A stretch of 64,000 nt of DNA from Gemmatimonas sp. (lineage in GTDB: Bacteria; Gemmatimonadota; Gemmatimonadetes; Gemmatimonadales; Gemmatimonadaceae), in NCBI GenBank assembly GCA_023910675.1, contig JAAVWC010000001.1, positions 124,001-188,000 on the forward strand, read 5' to 3'. Numbering within the stretch: position 1 is the first letter of the stretch; each line of letters begins with the position of its first letter. Below are positions 51,991 through 60,229 of the stretch, one piece after another. The notes beneath the pieces are model-generated. The model did no database searches. It saw only the letters and a list, made by a program, of their open reading frames with translations, and was not told where the DNA came from. Both the position numbers and the translations under genes were made by a program.

Positions 51991-53658
51991 TCACCGCACC
52001 AACTTCTTGTACTTGATCCGGTGCGGCTGGTCCGCATCCGGCCCCTTCCGCTTCTTCAGATCCTCGATGTACGCGCCGTAGTTCCCCTCGAACCACACCA
52101 CTTCCGAGTCACCTTCGAACGCCAGAATGTGCGTCGCCACACGATCGAGGAACCAGCGATCGTGAGAAATGATGACGGCGCAGCCGGAGAAGTCGATCAC
52201 CGCCTCTTCCAACGCACGCAACGTATCGACGTCGAGATCGTTCGTCGGTTCGTCGAGCAGCAGCAGATTGCCGCCCTGCATCACCGTCTTGGCGAGATGC
52301 AACCGGTTCCGCTCACCACCCGACAGGTTGGCCGTGAGCTTCTGCTGATCGGCGCCCTTGAAGTTGAAGCTCGCGGCATACGCGCGGGAATTGAGCTCGC
52401 GCTTGCCCACCGGAATGGTTTCGCGGCCCCCCGAAATCTCTTCCCACACCGTGCGCTTCCCTTCGAGCGTGCGCTGCTGATCCTGATACGAGATCTGCAC
52501 CGTTTCGCCAATCGTGAGCTCGCCGCCGTCGGGCGTCTCCAAGCCGTTGATCATGCGGAACAACGTCGTCTTACCGGCACCGTTGGGGCCGATGATCCCC
52601 ACGATACCGGCACGCGGCAAGTCGAAGTTCAGGTTCTCGAACAACAGCTTGTCACCGAACGCCTTCTTCAACCCCTTCGCGCGCACGACATCGTTGCCGA
52701 GGCGCGGCGCCGGCGGAATGACGATTTCGTTCGACATCACGCGATCGTTCTGCGCTTCGCTGGCGAGATCCTCGTACGCCTGCAAACGCGCCTTGTTCTT
52801 GGCCTGACGCGCGCGCGGCGACATGCGCACCCACTCGAGCTCCTTCTGCAACGTCTTCTGACGCGCACTGGCCTGCTTCTCTTCGAGCGCCAACCGCGCC
52901 TGCTTCTGCTCCAGCCATCCCGAGTAGTTCCCCTCGTACGGCACACCCTTGCCGCGATCGAGCTCAAGGATCCACTTGGCCACGTTGTCCAGGAAGTAGC
53001 GATCGTGGGTGATGGCCACCACGGTCCCCGCAAACTTCTCGAGGTAATGCTCGAGCCACGCCACCGATTCGGCGTCGAGGTGATTCGTGGGTTCGTCGAG
53101 CAGCAGCATGTCCGGCTCTTCGAGCAGAATGCGGCAGAGCGCCACACGTCGCTTTTCGCCACCCGACAACACGGTCACGTCGGCATCACCCGGCGGCAAC
53201 CGCAACGCGTCCATCGCCACGTCGATCTTGTTGTCGAGATTCCACAGATCGTGCTGGTCGATGTACTCCTGCAGCTTCGCCTGACGGTCCATCAACTTGT
53301 CGAAGTCCGCATCGGGTTCCGCGAACTTCATCGAAATCTCGTTGTACTCGTTGAGCGCGTCACGCTGCGCCTTCACGGCGAGCTCCACGTTGCCGCGCAC
53401 GTCGAGCGTGGGGTCGAGCTCGGGCTCCTGGCTCAGGTACCCAATGCGCGTGCCCTTGTGCGCCCACGCCTCGCCCTGAAACTCGGTGTCCACGCCCGCC
53501 ATGATGCGCAGCAGCGACGACTTGCCGGCCCCGTTCGGACCGAGCACGCCGATCTTGGCGCCGGGATAGAAGGAGAGCCAGATGTCGTCGAGAATGATGC
53601 GCGAAGGCGGAACGACCTTGCGCAGCGCCTTCATGACGTAAATGAACTGCGGAGCCAT
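51991..53658 (-). CDS. ettA: ABC-F protein EttA (energy-dependent translational throttle)
   Basis: A 555-residue ABC-F ATPase, the normal EttA length. It starts [20 protein letters not shown] and has two nucleotide-binding domains: Walker [10 protein letters not shown] (about 39-47) and GPNGAGKTT (about 350-358), [13 protein letters not shown] and [13 protein letters not shown] signatures, [13 protein letters not shown] and [13 protein letters not shown]alker B. The linker between them holds the arm seen in EttA. It binds the ribosomal E site and gates entry into elongation according to ADP/ATP. A 27-base segment of the 3' end (52064-52090, EGNYGAYIE) recurs at 51188 and 34860. Confidence 0.96.
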   Translation of the reverse strand: MAPQFIYVMKALRKVVPPSRIILDDIWLSFYPGAKIGVLGPNGAGKSSLLRIMAGVDTEFQGEAWAHKGTRIGYLSQEPELDPTLDVRGNVELAVKAQRDALNEYNEISMKFAEPDADFDKLMDRQAKLQEYIDQHDLWNLDNKIDVAMDALRLPPGDADVTVLSGGEKRRVALCRILLEEPDMLLLDEPTNHLDAESVAWLEHYLEKFAGTVVAITHDRYFLDNVAKWILELDRGKGVPYEGNYSGWLEQKQARLALEEKQASARQKTLQKELEWVRMSPRARQAKNKARLQAYEDLASEAQNDRVMSNEIVIPPAPRLGNDVVRAKGLKKAFGDKLLFENLNFDLPRAGIVGIIGPNGAGKTTLFRMINGLETPDGGELTIGETVQISYQDQQRTLEGKRTVWEEISGGRETIPVGKRELNSRAYAASFNFKGADQQKLTANLSGGERNRLHLAKTVMQGGNLLLLDEPTNDLDVDTLRALEEAVIDFSGCAVIISHDRWFLDRVATHILAFEGDSEVVWFEGNYGAYIEDLKKRKGPDADQPHRIKYKKLVR

Positions 53659-53867
53659 GGACACGGAGACCGAAGAGAATGCGCCGCCGCCCGGATGGCA
53701 GCGGCTTACCGGTCGAAATCTAGGCGGCGACGGAAGCCTGCCCAGACGGCCACGGCGCCGTCGTACGCCCCGGGCCGACCCGATCGCCGATGAAGCCTGG
53801 CGGGGAACGCCCTTTGCCCGGGGATTGCGGAACTCGTATGCGGCGGCCGATATATGGTTTACCAATC

Positions 53868-55901
53868 ATGTCCGCCGCATCGCCCTCGCCCGCAGTGCCC
53901 ACGACGGTGCAGTCGATTTTTTCCCGGCTGGCCATGGCGATTGCGCGCCGGCGATCGTACGCCGACGGGCATCCCATGGCCGTTCAGGCGGATGAGGCGC
54001 TGACCGCAGCCCTCACCGCCTATCTGGCCGAGGAACCGTCGCTCGCCCTTGGCGTCGCCAACCGGGAACTCCTCCTCGATGGCGTCGTCCTTCCGGCCAC
54101 GAGCACGGTGGTGCGCGACCTCGCGACCCGGCTGCACGCGATGGGCATCGGGGCCATCAAGCTGCAGCGGGGCGTGACCGTCGACGCGGTGACGCAGCTG
54201 GTGCGCCTGCTGTCCCGCCGGCTCAACGATCCCACGCTCCAGGACCCGCTGCCGAGCATCAATGGCATCGCGCTCGGGCGCATCGACTACGAGCAGCTGG
54301 GACTGGCCGACGCCGAAACGAGCCGCACCGAAAGCGCGCAACTGTGGAGGGCGCTGGCCGAACGCATGTTGGGATCGGTTGGTGAGCGCGATGACGGCAG
54401 TGATGTCGTGTCACCCACCAGACTCGCGTCATCGCTGGGCGACGCATCGACTGACGAATCCATTGCGCAACGCGCCTTCGAGGCGCTGGACACCGTGGCC
54501 GACGGCGTTTCGCTGGCGCCGCGCGCGGTCCGCGAAACCATCGGCGAGCGACTGCAGGATCTGTTGTCGGCCACCGAGCTGGGCGCGATTGTCGCCACGT
54601 TGCGCGTGGCCGGCCGCGCCCGACGCCAGCACCTCGTGCAAAACATGGCGACCGTGCTCCCGGCGGCGGCCGTAGTGCGCTGGCTCCATGCGGCGGCATC
54701 GGCCTCGGGAGAGGACATGTCGCCGCACATGCTGCGCCTGCTCTCCAAGATGTCCGTGCACTTCCGCGGCCGGCGCAAGGAAGCGGCCGAGGAAGCGCTG
54801 CGCGAGACCGCCGCCAAACTGGTCGGCGGCTGGGAAGGGGGGCAACTCAATCCGGTCGACCACGCCGCGCTGCTCGATACGCTGGCCGAATGGACGGCGC
54901 GCGAGGGCGCCCCAACGGCGGCGAGCGCCTCCCCATTCGACTCGGCGTCGCAGGAAGCCGCGCGACTGGTCCAGATGGCGTGCGAACTCGACTTTGTCGC
55001 CCCCGATACGACCGTGGCCGTACAGAAGCTCGCCGACAATGGCCACTCGACCGCAGTGCTGGCGTGGGCCGATCGCGCGACCAGCGAGTCGACCAAGCGG
55101 CAGCTGCGCGAAATGACTCTGACCCCTGCCGCCATTTCGCGCACATTGCTGGCGACACCGCTGGACAGCGCGGCCGCGAAGGCGTTGCTCGACGCCACGC
55201 ACGAAGATGTCGCCAGGGTGCTCATCGACGCCCTCGAGCGGTGTGAAACCCGTGCCGGACGCCGGCTCATTTTTGACCGGCTACGCACGATGCACATCAG
55301 CATTGCCGACACGGTGCGCGCGCGCATGGCTGAACCCATGCCGTGGTTCCTCGTGCGCAATCTGCTGGCATTGCTGCGCGAGTTGCTGCTGGCCACCCCC
55401 GACCTGCCGCCGACGTTCGCCGTCGGTCCGCTGCTCCTGTTCCAGCGTCACGAGCGCGCGGCGGTGCGGCGCGAGGCCATCCGCCTGTTGGCGGGTATTC
55501 CATCGGTACGTGCGGCCGCGCTGCGGCGTGCGCTCGACGACGACTCGGACGACGTGCAGCAGGCCGCCATCGACGTTGCCTTTTCGCAGCGCAAGGACGA
55601 ACTCCCTCTCGACGTGGCGACGCGCCTGCTGGCGTTGGCCGAGCGCGCGACGGTGCCGGTGGAACTGCGCGAGAAGGCGGTGCGCGCGGTGGGCGGTACC
55701 CGACACGCCGACGTGCGCACCTGGCTGATCGCGCACAGTACGCGTCGGGCGCGGCTCACTGGCTCGACCAAGATGGCGCCGACCAGCGAAACGGTGCGCG
55801 CCGCCGTGCACGTGCTGGCCACCGCCTTTGCAACCGATCCGCTGGCCGCTCCGGTTCTGGCGCTCGCCCGCAAGGCTGGCATGGTAGGAGACCCGCGATG
55901 A
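53868..55901 (+). CDS. HEAT-repeat protein with a domain shared with the next gene
   Basis: A 677-residue cytoplasmic protein. Residues about 15-135 (IFSRLAMAIARRRSYADGHPMAVQADEALTAAL...DLATRLHAMGIGAIKLQRGVTVDAVTQLVRLL) form a domain related to the start of the HD-GYP protein encoded next. The rest is a long series of alpha-helical HEAT-like repeats, best seen at 560-620 (RRALDDDSDDVQQAAIDVAFSQRKDELPLDVATRLLAL). It should be a scaffold. The ATG at 53868 is preceded by an open frame without similarity. The stop overlaps the next start as ATGA. Confidence 0.75.
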   Translation: MSAASPSPAVPTTVQSIFSRLAMAIARRRSYADGHPMAVQADEALTAALTAYLAEEPSLALGVANRELLLDGVVLPATSTVVRDLATRLHAMGIGAIKLQRGVTVDAVTQLVRLLSRRLNDPTLQDPLPSINGIALGRIDYEQLGLADAETSRTESAQLWRALAERMLGSVGERDDGSDVVSPTRLASSLGDASTDESIAQRAFEALDTVADGVSLAPRAVRETIGERLQDLLSATELGAIVATLRVAGRARRQHLVQNMATVLPAAAVVRWLHAAASASGEDMSPHMLRLLSKMSVHFRGRRKEAAEEALRETAAKLVGGWEGGQLNPVDHAALLDTLAEWTAREGAPTAASASPFDSASQEAARLVQMACELDFVAPDTTVAVQKLADNGHSTAVLAWADRATSESTKRQLREMTLTPAAISRTLLATPLDSAAAKALLDATHEDVARVLIDALERCETRAGRRLIFDRLRTMHISIADTVRARMAEPMPWFLVRNLLALLRELLLATPDLPPTFAVGPLLLFQRHERAAVRREAIRLLAGIPSVRAAALRRALDDDSDDVQQAAIDVAFSQRKDELPLDVATRLLALAERATVPVELREKAVRAVGGTRHADVRTWLIAHSTRRARLTGSTKMAPTSETVRAAVHVLATAFATDPLAAPVLALARKAGMVGDPR

Positions 55902-57157
55902 GCGACACGTGGAGCAAGACCCCGCACCGGTCGATGAGTGCGGAATCGTCGTCCAGCGGGGCGCAACACCACGCGCTCGTGGCCGAGTTTCTGACCGCCC
56001 TCGGCCAGGCACTGGCGTCGATGTCGCTGTACGGTGCCGGGCATCCGTCGCGCGGTATCAGCCGCACGCGCGCCCACGAACGGCTGGCCGCCGCACTCGC
56101 CATCGTGCATCCGCTACGGCTGACGTTCCTCGACGGCGATATCATCGTGGGGCTGCAGGCGCTGCACGAGCTGCGCGCCGGTGACCTCGCACAGCGACTC
56201 GGGGCCGCCGGCGTACAGCGCCTCGAGTTCGATGGGGCCGTCCCCACTGATGCCGTCATGACAGCGCTGCTCGACACGCTCTATGCGGCGGCCGGCCCGC
56301 ACGGCACCCCGGTGACGCAGATGGTGGCGCTCCCGGGCATTCGCCTGGGACCGGTGGCGCTCCTCAGCGACGCCTCCGAGGACAACAGCCCGACCGGGGC
56401 GTCGGGCGTCGGGCGTCAGGAGAACGAGGAGAGTGCCTTCATGAACGCCCTCGTGACCGCCGGACTGCAGGAAGAACTCGACACGATGACGTGGATTGCG
56501 TCGAGCACGGCGGCGAGGGGGCGCGTGCCCATTGGCGACGTGGAGGCCGTCATCCGCGGCCTGTCGCTGTCCATGCAGGCCGAACACGACACACTCATTC
56601 CGCTCATTTCGCTCAAGTCGGTCGATGAGTACACCACGGTGCATGCCTGCAACGTGTCGATGCTGGCCATGGGGCTCGCCGAATCGCTAGGCTTTGCGTC
56701 ACGCGATGTGCGAGCCGTGGGAACGGCCGCCCTGCTGCATGATATCGGCAAGGTGAAGCTCCCCGAGTCGATACTGCGCAAAGCCGGGGCGCTCACCGAC
56801 AGCGAGCGCGCCCTCATGTGCACCCATCCCGTCGAAGGCGCCAAGCTCCTGGGAGCGCGCGGCGAAGGACACGCCCTCGCCGCCATTGTCGCGTACGAGC
56901 ACCACGTGTGGGCCAACGGCGAAGGGGGCTACCCCACGTTCCAATTCCCTCGGCGCACGCACTACGTGAGCCGGCTGGTGCAAGTGTGCGACGTGTACGA
57001 CGCGCTCAGCACCGAGCGTCCGTACCGCGCGGCGTGGCCGCGCGCCCGGACGCTACACTACATGCGGCTACAGGCCGGTCGCGAACTGGACTACGATCTG
57101 CTGCTGGCATTCTTCGACCTGCTCGACCGGGCCGAACGGCGCCAGGCGGCGGGCTAG
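55898..57157 (+). CDS. HD-GYP-like phosphohydrolase
   Basis: A 419-residue protein. The N-terminal domain (about 25-135: LTALGQALASMSLYGAGHPSRG...DLAQRLGAAGVQRLEFDGAVPTDAVMTALLDTLY) is related to that of the preceding HEAT protein. Residues about 205-400 are an HD-GYP-like domain: VHACNVSMLAMGLAESLGF, LLHDIGKVKLPESIL (HD pair near 285-286), HPVEGAKLL, and YEHHVWANGEGGYP, where the canonical HHExxDGxGYP is changed. A c-di-GMP phosphodiesterase or related hydrolase is likely but the motif change leaves activity open. Coupled to the HEAT gene; a long hairpin follows. Confidence 0.82.
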   Translation: MSDTWSKTPHRSMSAESSSSGAQHHALVAEFLTALGQALASMSLYGAGHPSRGISRTRAHERLAAALAIVHPLRLTFLDGDIIVGLQALHELRAGDLAQRLGAAGVQRLEFDGAVPTDAVMTALLDTLYAAAGPHGTPVTQMVALPGIRLGPVALLSDASEDNSPTGASGVGRQENEESAFMNALVTAGLQEELDTMTWIASSTAARGRVPIGDVEAVIRGLSLSMQAEHDTLIPLISLKSVDEYTTVHACNVSMLAMGLAESLGFASRDVRAVGTAALLHDIGKVKLPESILRKAGALTDSERALMCTHPVEGAKLLGARGEGHALAAIVAYEHHVWANGEGGYPTFQFPRRTHYVSRLVQVCDVYDALSTERPYRAAWPRARTLHYMRLQAGRELDYDLLLAFFDLLDRAERRQAAG

Positions 57158-57189
57158 CTCTAGTTCCCCCGCCCCTGCCGTCTGGGCTC

Positions 57190-57249
57190 CTGCCGTCTGC
57201 GAGACTCGGCGCCATTCCGCCGCATCGCGCCGAGTCTCGCAGACGGCAG
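57190..57249. terminator. Long perfect hairpin after the HD-GYP gene
   Basis: Two perfectly complementary 23-base arms (57190-57212 and 57227-57249) around a 14-base loop; the arms contain CTGCCGTCTGCGAGACTCGG. An extra direct copy of CTGCCGTCTG precedes the left arm. No T tract follows, but the stem is very stable and sits between two cotranscribed-direction genes. It may be a terminator, an RNA-stabilising structure or a mobile hairpin element. Confidence 0.65.
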
Positions 57250-57321
57250 CCACACAGATAGCAGGCGCGCAGGAACCGACGTGCCGGGAACGCTCCCGCC
57301 CCCGAACCCGTATGAAGGGCA

Positions 57322-58065
57322 ATGCCTGCCCTCCTGTTCCAGATCTCCGATTTGTCGGCTCAGCTCTCCGGCAATCCGGCCGCGGCGCTCCCGTTCCTGT
57401 TCGGCGCGGGAGTGCTCACAAGCCTCACGCCCTGCGTGTACCCGATGATCCCGATTACTGCCGCGATTGTCGGTGGTCAATCATCATCAGAGCAGTCCGG
57501 CGCCACCACAGTGTCGCGCTGGCGTCCGCTTGGGCTTTCCATGCTGTATGTCGCTGGGCTGGCGAGTGTCTATGCGGGGCTCGGACTACTGGCGGGGCTC
57601 ACCGGCACGATGTTCGGGACGGTGTCGGCCAACCCGTGGGCGTTCTTCGTCATGGCCAACCTGCTCATGGTCGCGGGGCTCTCCATGCTCGACGTCATCC
57701 CGGTGCGCGTGCCGTCGGCCATCATGCAGCGCGCAGCGAACGCCGGCACCGGCGGGCGCGCGGCCGGCGCCCTGATCATGGGGGCCGCCTCCGGGTTGGT
57801 CGCCGCCCCCTGTTCCGCGCCGGTCATGGCCGCGGTCCTCACCTGGGTTTCCACCACCAAGTCGGCGCTCCTCGGCTTCACCTACCTCTTCACCTTCTCC
57901 CTCGGCATGTGCACCCTTTTGGTGCTGGTTGGGGTATCTGCCGGTACACTGTCGCGATTACCACGCGCTGGTGCGTGGATGCTGACGGTAAAAAAGGGCT
58001 TCGCCTTCGTGATGATCGGCATGGCCGAGTACTACTTGGTGAAGATGGGGCAGGTCTATTTTTGA
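57322..58065 (+). CDS. CcdA/DsbD-like transmembrane electron carrier
   Basis: A 247-residue inner-membrane protein of about six to seven helices. The redox cysteines are in LTSLTPCVYPMIPIT (about 33-47) and VAAPCSAPVMAAV (about 159-171), the two conserved sites of the CcdA/DsbD family that move electrons from cytoplasmic thioredoxin to the periplasm. It lacks the flanking periplasmic domains of full DsbD. A thioredoxin-like gene is downstream, its probable periplasmic partner. Start at ATG 57322. Confidence 0.85.
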   Translation: MPALLFQISDLSAQLSGNPAAALPFLFGAGVLTSLTPCVYPMIPITAAIVGGQSSSEQSGATTVSRWRPLGLSMLYVAGLASVYAGLGLLAGLTGTMFGTVSANPWAFFVMANLLMVAGLSMLDVIPVRVPSAIMQRAANAGTGGRAAGALIMGAASGLVAAPCSAPVMAAVLTWVSTTKSALLGFTYLFTFSLGMCTLLVLVGVSAGTLSRLPRAGAWMLTVKKGFAFVMIGMAEYYLVKMGQVYF

Positions 58066-58088
58066 TCTGCTTTGCGTGGACTGCGGTC

Positions 58089-58286
58089 GGTTGGTCCGGC
58101 GGTCCACGAACGACGGATCAAGCCCTCAGGAAAAAGAAAGCAAGGGGAAAGGAGGAAGCGCGGTGCCGTCCACAAAACCGCAACTGCCGTTGACGTTTTT
58201 CAGTGGATGGTACCGCGCGACTCCCTGTGCTCTTGCGTTCTTCCCCCTGGGGCTCGATCCGTCGCTGGTAGACCGACGGACCAACC
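58089..58286. repeat. Giant imperfect inverted repeat (about 96-base arms)
   Basis: The left arm from GGTTGGTCC (58089) and the right arm ending GGACCAACC (58278-58286) pair over almost their whole length with a few mismatches and one-base shifts (for example GACGGATCAAGCCC against the complement of GGGCTCGATCCGTC). They meet at AACTGCCGTT (58182-58191), leaving almost no loop. It fills the 268-base gap between the CcdA-like and TlpA-like genes. As RNA it would form an almost continuous double helix; as DNA it could be a MITE-like element or extrude a cruciform. Confidence 0.75.
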
Positions 58287-58333
58287 ATCCGTTTTCTGTG
58301 TCCAACCCGTTCATTGCACCCTTGAACCATCTC

Positions 58334-58834
58334 ATGACCCGTCTCCTCCAGCACGCCCGCGTCGCCGTCGCGGCCATCGCGCTGACCGCCGCGCCCGCGC
58401 TCGCGCAGGACCTCGGCATCGCCGTCGGCGAAAAGGCCCCGGGCGGTCCGCTCGAAACGCTGACCGGCCAGACCGTCGACCTGGGCAGCTTCCTTGGCAA
58501 GCAGCCCACGGTGGTGGAGTTCTGGGCCACCTGGTGTAGCAACTGCAAGCAGCTGGAGCCATCGGTGCGCGCGGCGCACGCGAAGTACGGGGCGACCGTC
58601 CGCTTCGTCACGGTGGCGGTGTCGGTGAACCAGTCGGCGGAGCGGGTCAAAGCGTGGCAGGCGGCCAACAAGCTGCCTGGGGAGCTGCTATACGACCGCA
58701 AAGGCACCGTGAGCGGCGCCTACGACGTACCGGCGACCTCCTACGTGGTCGTCGTCGACAAGACCGGCAAGATCGTCTACACCGGTGTGGGCGGCACCCA
58801 GAACCTCGATGCCGCCATCAAGAAGGCCATGTAA
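58334..58834 (+). CDS. Periplasmic TlpA-like thioredoxin
   Basis: A 166-residue exported thioredoxin-fold protein. Signal peptide MTRLLQHARVAVAAIALTAAPALAQ. The active site is VEFWATWCSNCKQLEP with CSNC (about residues 67-70), and the cis-proline loop is VPATSYVVVVD. It likely reduces periplasmic disulfides using electrons from the CcdA-like protein just upstream. The ATG at 58334 is chosen because the signal peptide starts there; the frame is open further upstream through the hairpin. Confidence 0.88.
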   Translation: MTRLLQHARVAVAAIALTAAPALAQDLGIAVGEKAPGGPLETLTGQTVDLGSFLGKQPTVVEFWATWCSNCKQLEPSVRAAHAKYGATVRFVTVAVSVNQSAERVKAWQAANKLPGELLYDRKGTVSGAYDVPATSYVVVVDKTGKIVYTGVGGTQNLDAAIKKAM

Positions 58835-58860
58835 CAGCGCACCAATCGTGCGCGAAGGGC

Positions 58861-58874
58861 TGTAACGCGTTACA
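58861..58874. promoter_or_regulatory. LacI-type operator palindrome
   Basis: A perfect 14-base palindrome TGTAACGCGTTACA with the central CG typical of LacI-family sites. It lies 92 bases before the LacI-type regulator gene and is the natural candidate for its autoregulatory operator. A second structure, the stem GCCGCGTCGC/GCGACGCGGC (58908-58932) with a 5-base loop, lies in the leader. Confidence 0.65.
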
Positions 58875-58965
58875 TTCCTTCTGGAGTAGGAAAGCCGGTC
58901 CGAACCCGCCGCGTCGCTGTCTGCGACGCGGCTGTCGTTTCCCGCCTCAAACAGCGAGCTTTCGC

Positions 58966-60000
58966 GTGAGCAGTCGCCCTACCCCCACCATTCGGGACGT
59001 GGCCAAAGCGGCCGGTGTGTCCATTGCCACCGTGTCCCGGGTCCTCAACGATGCCGCGCGCGTTACCGACGACACGCGCGACCGCGTTCGTTCGGTGGTC
59101 GACAAGATGGGCTATGCGCCACACGGCGGGACCCGCAGCGTCGTGGTGCGCCGCACGCGCACCCTCGGCGTGCTGCTTCCCGAGCTCTACGGCGAGTTCT
59201 TCTCGGAGTTCATCCGTGGTATCGACGAGACGGCCAAGAAGCACGGCTTCCTGACGCTCGTCACCAGTGCCCGACGCGAGGCCAATGAGATTTCGGCCGC
59301 CGTGAGCAACATGCGCGGACGGGTCGACGGGTTTCTGGCGGTGTCACCGTCGGTCGCCGCCCGGGCCACCCTCGCGGAAGTCGCCGAACGCTATCCCACC
59401 GTACTCGTGGGCGCCGGCAGCGACGTGGGCGCTTTCGCCGCGCTCTCGGTGAACAACTTCCAGGGCGCTGCCGCGATGATGAAGCACCTGTTGTCGCTCG
59501 GCCATCGCAAAGTTGTCTTTCTGCGCGGTCCGGCCGGCAACGTCGACGCCGGCGAACGCCTGCACGCCGTGCGCGAAGTGGCGAACTGGTACGACGACTG
59601 CGAACTCACGGAACTCTCGGGGGAGTTCCGCATGGATACGGCCTACGAGGTCGTCACGCAGCTGCTGCAGCGTGGCGCACGCCCCGACGCCATCTTCGCC
59701 GCCAACGACACGATGGCCATCGGCGCCATTTCGGCCGTCAAGGACGCCGACCTGCGGGTCCCCGACGACATCGCGGTGACGGGCTTTGACGACATCCCGA
59801 TGACGCGCTTTCTCTCGCCGCCGCTCACGACGGTCCGCATGCCCATCTTCGCCCTCGGCGAGCGCGCCGCCCTGCGCCTCATCGAAACGTTGCGCGCGGG
59901 AGGAACCGCGGTCCCGGCCAATCACGAAATCCTGCCGACGCAGTTGGTGATCCGGTCGAGTTGTGGAGCGGCCCACAAAATGATGGAAGCCGCCACCTGA
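58966..60000 (+). CDS. LacI-family transcriptional regulator
   Basis: A 344-residue regulator. The HTH is TIRDVAKAAGVSIATVSRVLNDAARVTDDTRDRVRSVVDKMGY (about 8-50), the hinge follows, and the periplasmic-binding-like sensor domain continues from TLGVLLPELYGEFFSEFIRGID to ILPTQLVIRSSC. PDAIFAANDTMAIGAISAVKDADLRVPDDIAVTGFDDIPMTRFLSPPLTTVR is the usual LacI C-terminal half. It likely binds a sugar and represses a uptake or catabolic operon that is not in the window. The GTG at 58966 is the start closest to the HTH. Confidence 0.9.
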   Translation: MSSRPTPTIRDVAKAAGVSIATVSRVLNDAARVTDDTRDRVRSVVDKMGYAPHGGTRSVVVRRTRTLGVLLPELYGEFFSEFIRGIDETAKKHGFLTLVTSARREANEISAAVSNMRGRVDGFLAVSPSVAARATLAEVAERYPTVLVGAGSDVGAFAALSVNNFQGAAAMMKHLLSLGHRKVVFLRGPAGNVDAGERLHAVREVANWYDDCELTELSGEFRMDTAYEVVTQLLQRGARPDAIFAANDTMAIGAISAVKDADLRVPDDIAVTGFDDIPMTRFLSPPLTTVRMPIFALGERAALRLIETLRAGGTAVPANHEILPTQLVIRSSCGAAHKMMEAAT

Positions 60001-60052
60001 GACATGAGTTCGAGAGCTGAGACTGAGAGTTCAGTCGGCGAGAGGCGAGCCC

Positions 60053-60156
60053 GGATAGGGGTGAGAGTCGAGTAACGCAGAAGCGAGAAGCCAGCACAAC
60101 CGCCACCGCGGGTCCTCGCTTCTCGCTTCCGCGTTGCTGGACTCTCACGCCTATCC
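60053..60156. terminator. Long imperfect hairpin between convergent genes
   Basis: Arms of 39 bases (60053-60091 and 60118-60156) pair with four mismatches around a 26-base loop; outside them further GAGAGT/ACTCTC repeats extend to about 60010-60225. It lies between the LacI gene and the convergent STAND gene, and probably ends both transcripts. No T tract was noted. Confidence 0.6.
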
Positions 60157-60229
60157 AGAACTCAGCGCTCGACTCTCACTGCTTCGTCTCACGCTGAGTA
60201 CTGAGCTCTCAGCGAGGAGTACGCGGTAG

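Noticed and set aside
51777-52037. Longer start of the small helical protein inside the ettA 3' end
   Set aside because: The extra 16 codons only translate ettA out of frame; the GTG at 51989 directly behind the ettA stop is a better start.
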